Source: Spirochaetota bacterium
Lineage (GTDB): Bacteria; Spirochaetota; B62-G9; DRHN01
DNA length: 9,314 nt
Assembly: GCA_023136305.1 (NCBI GenBank)
Contig: JAGLSF010000062.1
Coordinates: forward strand, 1 to 9,314
Direction: 5' to 3'
In this document: positions 6,092-9,314 of the stretch, piece by piece
Layout of the letters: every line of letters begins with the position of its first letter
How positions within the stretch are numbered: the first letter of the stretch is position 1
The notes under the pieces: model-generated
What the model was told of the DNA's origin: nothing
Database searches by the model: none
Seen by the model: only the letters and a program-made list of their open reading frames with translations
Made by a program: the position numbers and the translations under genes

Positions 6092-8017
6092 TCACACTGC
6101 GGGCTGAAGGACCTGTTCATACATCATCGGTTTCAGCTTCAGCTCTTTTCGTTTGAGGTCAATGTGCTGAATCATCTTGTGTGCGGCCTTTATGGGATCG
6201 ATCTCCCATGCCCATTTGCCGCCAACCTCCTGCTCGATCTCCTCGGTGAGGTAGCGATCCAGGTTCTTCGAGCCCATCATGGGCAGTGGATGCCCGATCA
6301 TGGTGTAAACTCCTGAGGCCACAAAATAGAAGCCGATCGAAACAGCTTTTTCAGACATCCATTCAGGCGCTGCACCTGCGACGGGCAGAGAGGAAATATC
6401 ATCGCCAAGCCCACCTTCAGACACGATGTTTCTCAAGGTCAGCAGAATTCTGCTGTTGTCCACGCATGAACCTAGATGGAGAACAGGCGGCAGTCCAACA
6501 GCACGACAGATCTCCTGAAGTCCCTGTCCAGCAAACTTGAAGGCTGCATCAGGCTTCATGAGTCCGTGTTTGGCGCAGGAAGACGCGTTGCACCCTGTTG
6601 TGACGATGAGCACGTCATTCTTGATGAGCTCTTTCACCATGCTGATTGTCGATTCTTCGTACTCGACATTTGGATTGGAACAGCCGATTACTCCAGCCGC
6701 CCCTCTAAGCCTTCCCGCGATGATAGCATCATTGAGCGGTCTGTACGACGATCTGTACTTTCCTCCCAGGAATTGAAAAACTGACTCGGTCGTGAATCCG
6801 GCAACCAGCTGCTCTGATTCATCAGGGATATAGACCCTGCTGTTATCCCTGTTCTTAAAGTTTTCAATTGCCATATCAAGAATGTTTGTGGCAATCTCCA
6901 CGGCCTTGTCCTCGTGAAACTCCACATGCTCGACACCGGGCATTTTCGCTTTCGGTGACGTGGTCACGAGTTTTGTGTGGAAAGACTCGGCAGCCTGGTC
7001 CAGTCCGGGCATGAGGCACTGCACATCCACAACCATCATCTCAATAGCACCGGTAAAAATCGCAAGTTCCTGCTGGAGGAAGCTCCCGGTAAGTGGTATA
7101 CCGTGGCGCATAAGTATCTCGTTTGCAGTACAGCAGATGCCTCCGAGGTTGATACCCTTGGCACCTACCTTCTCAGCTTTTTTCTTCATCTCATCCTTCA
7201 TGGACACCACGGCTATGATATCTGAAAGAGTGGGTTCATGACCATGGACGATGACATTGACATAATCCGGATCAATGACGCCAAGGTTCGCCTTTGCTTT
7301 CAGTGGGTTTGGCAGACCAAAGAGGATATCTGACAATTCGGTTGCAATCATCGATCCGCCCCAGCCGTCTGCAATGGCTGAGCGCATTCCCTGCCTGATA
7401 ATGTTCTTGTAATCCGTGTCCACACCCATGTGGGTTCTATGCATTATCTCGACAATTTCCCGATCAACGGCTCTGGGCATGATTTCCTGCTCTCGCCAGA
7501 GCTTCACACGTTCGGCAGGGGCAGTTGTGGCAATTTTAACCTCACCTTCCTGCCTTCCAAACTCCTCCAATGATGCGAGGGCCACCTCCTCCGCTATTTT
7601 CTTGATGTCCTTACCAGAGGTTTCGATCCCATAGATTGCAGCAATTGCCTTGAGTTTCCCCTCATTTTTAATCGAGTAATCGGAATTGGGATCTCTCGCC
7701 ACCATGAGCAGTGTGTGGGCAACATCGCGACCATGATCCGAATGTGCGGCGGCACCCGCAGCTATCATCCGAGCGATGCCCCTTGCAGCGATGGTATCCG
7801 CATCTGCTCCGCAAACACCGTATTGGGGTCCGTCACCGAATGGATCTATTCTGCAGGGACCCATACTGCAGTGACGACAGCACAGGCCGAGTGTTCCAAA
7901 CCCGCACTGCGGCTGCTGCTCCTCATATCGATCCCATACCGTTTCGAGGTTTTCCTGCTGCGCCCTCTTGAACATCTCCTGAGTTGCCTTATCGGCGTGC
8001 TTTAATTCTTTTGCCAT
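6092..8017 (-). CDS. cooS: CooS, anaerobic Ni-Fe carbon monoxide dehydrogenase catalytic subunit
   Basis: This 641-residue protein catalyses CO + H2O to CO2 + 2H+ + 2e- as a cytoplasmic homodimer; length matches the monofunctional bacterial CooS class. The N-terminus carries the cluster cysteines: Cys38 and Cys46 for the inter-subunit D-cluster, and Cys47, Cys50, Cys55 and Cys69 for the B-cluster. C-cluster ligands are all visible: His260 in VHGHEP, the Cys in GGICCT (295/296), Cys334 in DVQC, Cys446 in IGCSNPN, Cys476 in TTGCN and Cys518 in LGSCVDN. The catalytic His in AHSDHG (about 92) and the Lys in SEKAVSIG (557) are also present, so activity is expected. GGAGG lies five bases before the ATG. 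No acetyl-CoA synthase partner is seen in the window, so a respiratory or redox role is favoured. Confidence 0.97.
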   Translation of the reverse strand: MAKELKHADKATQEMFKRAQQENLETVWDRYEEQQPQCGFGTLGLCCRHCSMGPCRIDPFGDGPQYGVCGADADTIAARGIARMIAAGAAAHSDHGRDVAHTLLMVARDPNSDYSIKNEGKLKAIAAIYGIETSGKDIKKIAEEVALASLEEFGRQEGEVKIATTAPAERVKLWREQEIMPRAVDREIVEIMHRTHMGVDTDYKNIIRQGMRSAIADGWGGSMIATELSDILFGLPNPLKAKANLGVIDPDYVNVIVHGHEPTLSDIIAVVSMKDEMKKKAEKVGAKGINLGGICCTANEILMRHGIPLTGSFLQQELAIFTGAIEMMVVDVQCLMPGLDQAAESFHTKLVTTSPKAKMPGVEHVEFHEDKAVEIATNILDMAIENFKNRDNSRVYIPDESEQLVAGFTTESVFQFLGGKYRSSYRPLNDAIIAGRLRGAAGVIGCSNPNVEYEESTISMVKELIKNDVLIVTTGCNASSCAKHGLMKPDAAFKFAGQGLQEICRAVGLPPVLHLGSCVDNSRILLTLRNIVSEGGLGDDISSLPVAGAAPEWMSEKAVSIGFYFVASGVYTMIGHPLPMMGSKNLDRYLTEEIEQEVGGKWAWEIDPIKAAHKMIQHIDLKRKELKLKPMMYEQVLQPAV

Positions 8018-8119
8018 GGGTACCTCCCTCTCATCGGACAGTTTTAAACTTTAATTTGTGTGTTTTCATATTACATGACAGGGTATTGTGGTATACAGCA
8101 TATATCTGCGTACATTGAT

Positions 8120-8131
8120 ATATGTACATAT
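8120..8131. promoter_or_regulatory. 12-bp perfect palindrome in the cooC-cooS spacer
   Basis: ATATGTACATAT is a perfect palindrome 16 nt past the cooC stop, in a 129-nt spacer that is the longest gap within the gene cluster. It lacks GC content and a T-run, so it is not an intrinsic terminator. It might be an operator for separate control of cooS, or chance in AT-rich DNA. I found no convincing -35/-10 pair in this spacer. Confidence 0.25.
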
Positions 8132-8146
8132 GAGTGTTGCACAGAG

Positions 8147-8923
8147 TCAGCTTTCTACCGGAATTCGTGATAATGATTCAACAATTGCTTCTATTGGATT
8201 CAATGATTTCCCATCAACATCCAGTGGCGATGATTTGCGTAAACTTATTTTTTTAAAGACATCAGAAGCTGGCACAAAACCGAGGATATTGAAATTACTC
8301 AATTCTTCACGCAAGAATTGCTCATCATCGGGCCCCGTGATTTTATTTCCAATTATCTGAATGCTTTTGACGAGGAGATCATCTGCAAGCCGACGAATGC
8401 GATGCGCCGTTTCAGTGCTCGTTCCGTTCGGCTCCACGATAATCAGCATGTGATCCACACCGATAGCCGTTCCCCTGCCGAGATGTTCAATTCCAGCTTC
8501 CATATCAAGGAGTATCCATTCATCCCGTGCAATGATCATGTAATTGAGCAGGCTTTTCAGGAACGCATTCTCAGGGCAGGCACATCCCCCGCCCCCCTTC
8601 TGTATCGTACCCATAACCATGAGCTTGAATCCTTCATACTCAATCGCATACCGGTCCGGGATGTCATCAACCTTGGGATTCATTTTAAACAATGGGGCAG
8701 GTGTGTTCTTCGTGACACCAGTTCTCTCAGCGATAAGGTCCTGAAGTTCAATGATAGGGGTGATATGCATATCAGGCGGAATGCCTAGTACTGTTGCAAG
8801 GTTCATGTCTGGATCAGCATCTATGAAAAGAACACTGTCCTGGCGATCTCTAAGAACCCGGCCAATGAGGGCGATAATGGTGGTTTTTCCTACACCGCCC
8901 TTCCCTGTCACAGCGATTTTCAT
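8147..8923 (-). CDS. cooC: CooC, CO dehydrogenase nickel-insertion ATPase
   Basis: The 258-residue cytoplasmic P-loop NTPase belongs to the SIMIBI/MinD class and loads nickel into the C-cluster of CO dehydrogenase using ATP. The deviant Walker A GKGGVGKTT is at residues 7-15, the switch I DADP at 35-38, and the segment LLDMEAGIEHLGRGT at about 138-152 is the switch II region typical of CooC. The C-A-C pair (Cys114 and Cys116) is the metal-binding CXC that bridges the dimer. Length matches the family. The start is supported by AAGGA six bases before the ATG and by the motif beginning at residue 7. It is the first gene after the promoter and lies directly before its client cooS, separated by 129 nt. 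Confidence 0.95.
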   Translation of the reverse strand: MKIAVTGKGGVGKTTIIALIGRVLRDRQDSVLFIDADPDMNLATVLGIPPDMHITPIIELQDLIAERTGVTKNTPAPLFKMNPKVDDIPDRYAIEYEGFKLMVMGTIQKGGGGCACPENAFLKSLLNYMIIARDEWILLDMEAGIEHLGRGTAIGVDHMLIIVEPNGTSTETAHRIRRLADDLLVKSIQIIGNKITGPDDEQFLREELSNFNILGFVPASDVFKKISLRKSSPLDVDGKSLNPIEAIVESLSRIPVES

Positions 8924-8938
8924 TGCAAGTCCTTGAGT

Positions 8939-8961
8939 CTATCAGTGCATTTCAGTGATAG
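8939..8961. repeat. Inverted repeat CTATCA/TGATAG just upstream of cooC
   Basis: Six-base arms at 8939-8944 and 8956-8961 surround an 11-base centre, directly before the cooC ribosome binding site (AAGGA at 8930-8934). In RNA this would form a short hairpin near the translation start. A second small stem, GCCT/AGGC at 8970-8984, lies next to it. Neither is followed by a T-run, so they are not terminators; a role in translation or mRNA stability is possible but unproven. Confidence 0.3.
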
Positions 8962-9010
8962 CCCTATTGGCCTGCTCCTGAGGCGCAAGTTTCCCCTAAT
9001 ATATAAAACT

Positions 9011-9023
9011 ATCTTGACAAGAT
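9011..9023. promoter_or_regulatory. Palindrome ATCTTG-A-CAAGAT, candidate operator
   Basis: Six-base arms flank one central base, giving a perfect odd-length palindrome. Its core CTTGACAA recurs at 9066-9073 and, on the minus strand, at 9133-9140 across the -35 box of the predicted promoter. The position inside the leader and the shared core suggest a repressor or regulator site. The regulator is unknown and the call is inference from repetition and placement. Confidence 0.4.
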
Positions 9024-9065
9024 CATTATTTTTTTAATAAATTGGGATATGGTAATAAACAATTC

Positions 9066-9073
9066 CTTGACAA
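9066..9073 (+). promoter_or_regulatory. Second CTTGACAA box between promoter and palindrome
   Basis: This exact octamer matches the core of the 9011-9023 palindrome and the reverse complement of the box at 9133-9140. It lies 53 bp from the first copy and 67 bp from the third. It could also serve as a plus-strand -35 element, but no good -10 or gene follows in that direction, so a protein-binding half-site is more likely. Confidence 0.3.
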
Positions 9074-9075
9074 TC

Positions 9076-9102
9076 TAATTATGTAATAATTTTAATTATG
9101 TA
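9076..9102 (+). repeat. 10-bp direct repeat TAATTATGTA, two copies
   Basis: Copies lie at 9076-9085 and 9093-9102, a 17-bp period, just downstream of the predicted promoter in transcription direction. The AT-rich background makes chance similarity plausible, but exact identity over 10 bases at this location could mark a regulator site. Confidence 0.35.
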
Positions 9103-9111
9103 TTCTCTACA

Positions 9112-9139
9112 ATTATAGATTAATTACAGTTTTTGTCAA
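9112..9139 (-). promoter_or_regulatory. Sigma-70-type promoter for the CO dehydrogenase operon
   Basis: Read on the minus strand there is a perfect TTGACA (-35) at 9134-9139, a 16-bp spacer, and a perfect TATAAT (-10) at 9112-9117. Transcription would start near 9105 and give a leader of roughly 180 nt before cooC. Both hexamers match the housekeeping consensus, which suggests a strong promoter that needs repression or another control to be conditional. No CooA-type TGTCG-N6-CGACA site was seen near it. Confidence 0.72.
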
Positions 9140-9237
9140 GTTAAAATATAATAACCTGCTCATGGGAGGGTTTACACAGCTCAATTCCCTGCTTCATTAT
9201 TCAGCCGCTTTGTATACCGCCGGAATAGAGAAAAGGG

Positions 9238-9314
9238 CTACTCACCGATAATCTTTACCAGGACCCTCTTCTTTCTCCTACCGTCAAACTCACCGTAAAA
9301 AATCTGTTCCCAGG
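9238..9314 (-). CDS. YjbQ/UPF0047 family protein, C-terminal fragment (partial, runs off the window)
   Basis: Only the last 24 complete codons and the TAG stop are inside the window. They read WEQIFYGEFDGRRKKRVLVK followed by IIGE. A tryptophan-glutamine start, an 'EFDG.R..R' strand turn and a terminal 'V.V.I.GE' strand are how YjbQ-family proteins end; some members have been assigned thiamine-phosphate synthase side activity. The gene is transcribed in the same direction as the CO dehydrogenase cluster, but about 310 bp and a strong promoter lie between them, so it is probably a separate unit. The bulk of the protein is not visible, so the assignment rests on the C-terminal signature alone. 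Confidence 0.7.
   Translation of the reverse strand, partial: WEQIFYGEFDGRRKKRVLVKIIGE

Larger units (their letters stand above)
8924..9237. other. AT-rich intergenic region upstream of cooC
   Basis: This 314-bp stretch has no credible gene: only very short open frames occur on either strand. Its AT content is far above that of the flanking genes, especially at about 8996-9160. It holds a near-consensus promoter pointing at cooC, three copies of the octamer CTTGACAA (one inside the -35 box), a 10-bp direct repeat (TAATTATGTA at 9076-9085 and 9093-9102), and short inverted repeats close to the cooC ribosome binding site. I see no clear GC stem plus T-run terminator for the YjbQ-type gene that ends at 9238. 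The likely leader between the predicted start site and cooC is about 180 nt. Confidence 0.7.

Noticed and set aside
32..8923. Acetyl-CoA synthase/Wood-Ljungdahl cluster
   Set aside because: No AcsA/B/C/D/E-type gene is visible; CooS is the monofunctional type and is followed by a CooF-like ferredoxin.
9067..9096. Plus-strand promoter using TTGACA at 9067-9072
   Set aside because: The best downstream hexamers are poorly spaced, and transcription would run antisense into the YjbQ-type gene with no plus-strand gene to serve.
9199..9232. Terminator of the YjbQ-type gene
   Set aside because: The TATTC/GAATA arms have a mismatched interior and no T-run follows on the minus strand.
8924..9237. CooA-type CO-responsive operator (TGTCG-N6-CGACA) upstream of the operon
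   Set aside because: Searched by eye on both strands; TGTCAA-type half-sites occur, but not in the required spacing or with the CG bases.
1..9314. CRISPR array, tRNA, rRNA, insertion sequence or attachment site
   Set aside because: No regularly spaced repeats outside the coding 60-bp units, no cloverleaf-like sequence and no transposase or terminal inverted repeats were seen.

Overview
The window carries a single-direction gene cluster on the minus strand for anaerobic carbon monoxide metabolism. It suggests a strictly anaerobic bacterium. The sequence resembles what is known from Clostridia, Desulfobacterota or Nitrospirota-type anaerobes, but I cannot fix the phylum from it. Base composition of the genes is moderate, while the region upstream of the cluster is strongly AT-rich.

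Layout in transcription order (high to low coordinates): the C-terminal end of a YjbQ-family gene (9238-9314); an AT-rich spacer of about 310 bp with a near-consensus promoter and repeated CTTGACAA boxes; cooC, the nickel-insertion ATPase (8147-8923); cooS, the monofunctional Ni-Fe CO dehydrogenase (6092-8017); a CooF-like four-cluster ferredoxin (5539-6054); a small thioredoxin-fold [2Fe-2S] ferredoxin (5270-5521); a PAS protein (4722-5243); a SpoIIE/PP2C-type phosphatase-like protein (3574-4725); a NuoE/HydC-like subunit with a lysine-rich repeat tail (2766-3560); a NuoF/HydB-like flavin subunit (901-2769); and a HoxU/NuoG-N-terminus-like iron-sulfur subunit (32-820). Gaps are short and two junctions overlap by 4 nt (ATGA and GTGA). 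No terminator is visible at the low-coordinate edge, so the operon may continue outside the window.

Proposed working: CooC loads nickel into CooS. CooS oxidises CO to CO2 (or runs in reverse) and passes electrons to the CooF-like protein. The NuoE/F/G-like trio, which resembles the diaphorase module of electron-bifurcating [FeFe]-hydrogenases, would exchange these electrons with NAD(P). The small ferredoxin, PAS protein and SpoIIE-like protein form a sensory or regulatory block that I associate from general knowledge with Firmicutes [FeFe]-hydrogenase operons. Here it sits between the CO dehydrogenase genes and the diaphorase genes, and no hydrogenase catalytic subunit is present. The window therefore looks like a CO-dehydrogenase version of the HydABC architecture: a candidate CO:NAD(P)+ (possibly bifurcating) oxidoreductase with its own sensor genes. 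The functional coupling is inference; the gene identities are well supported.
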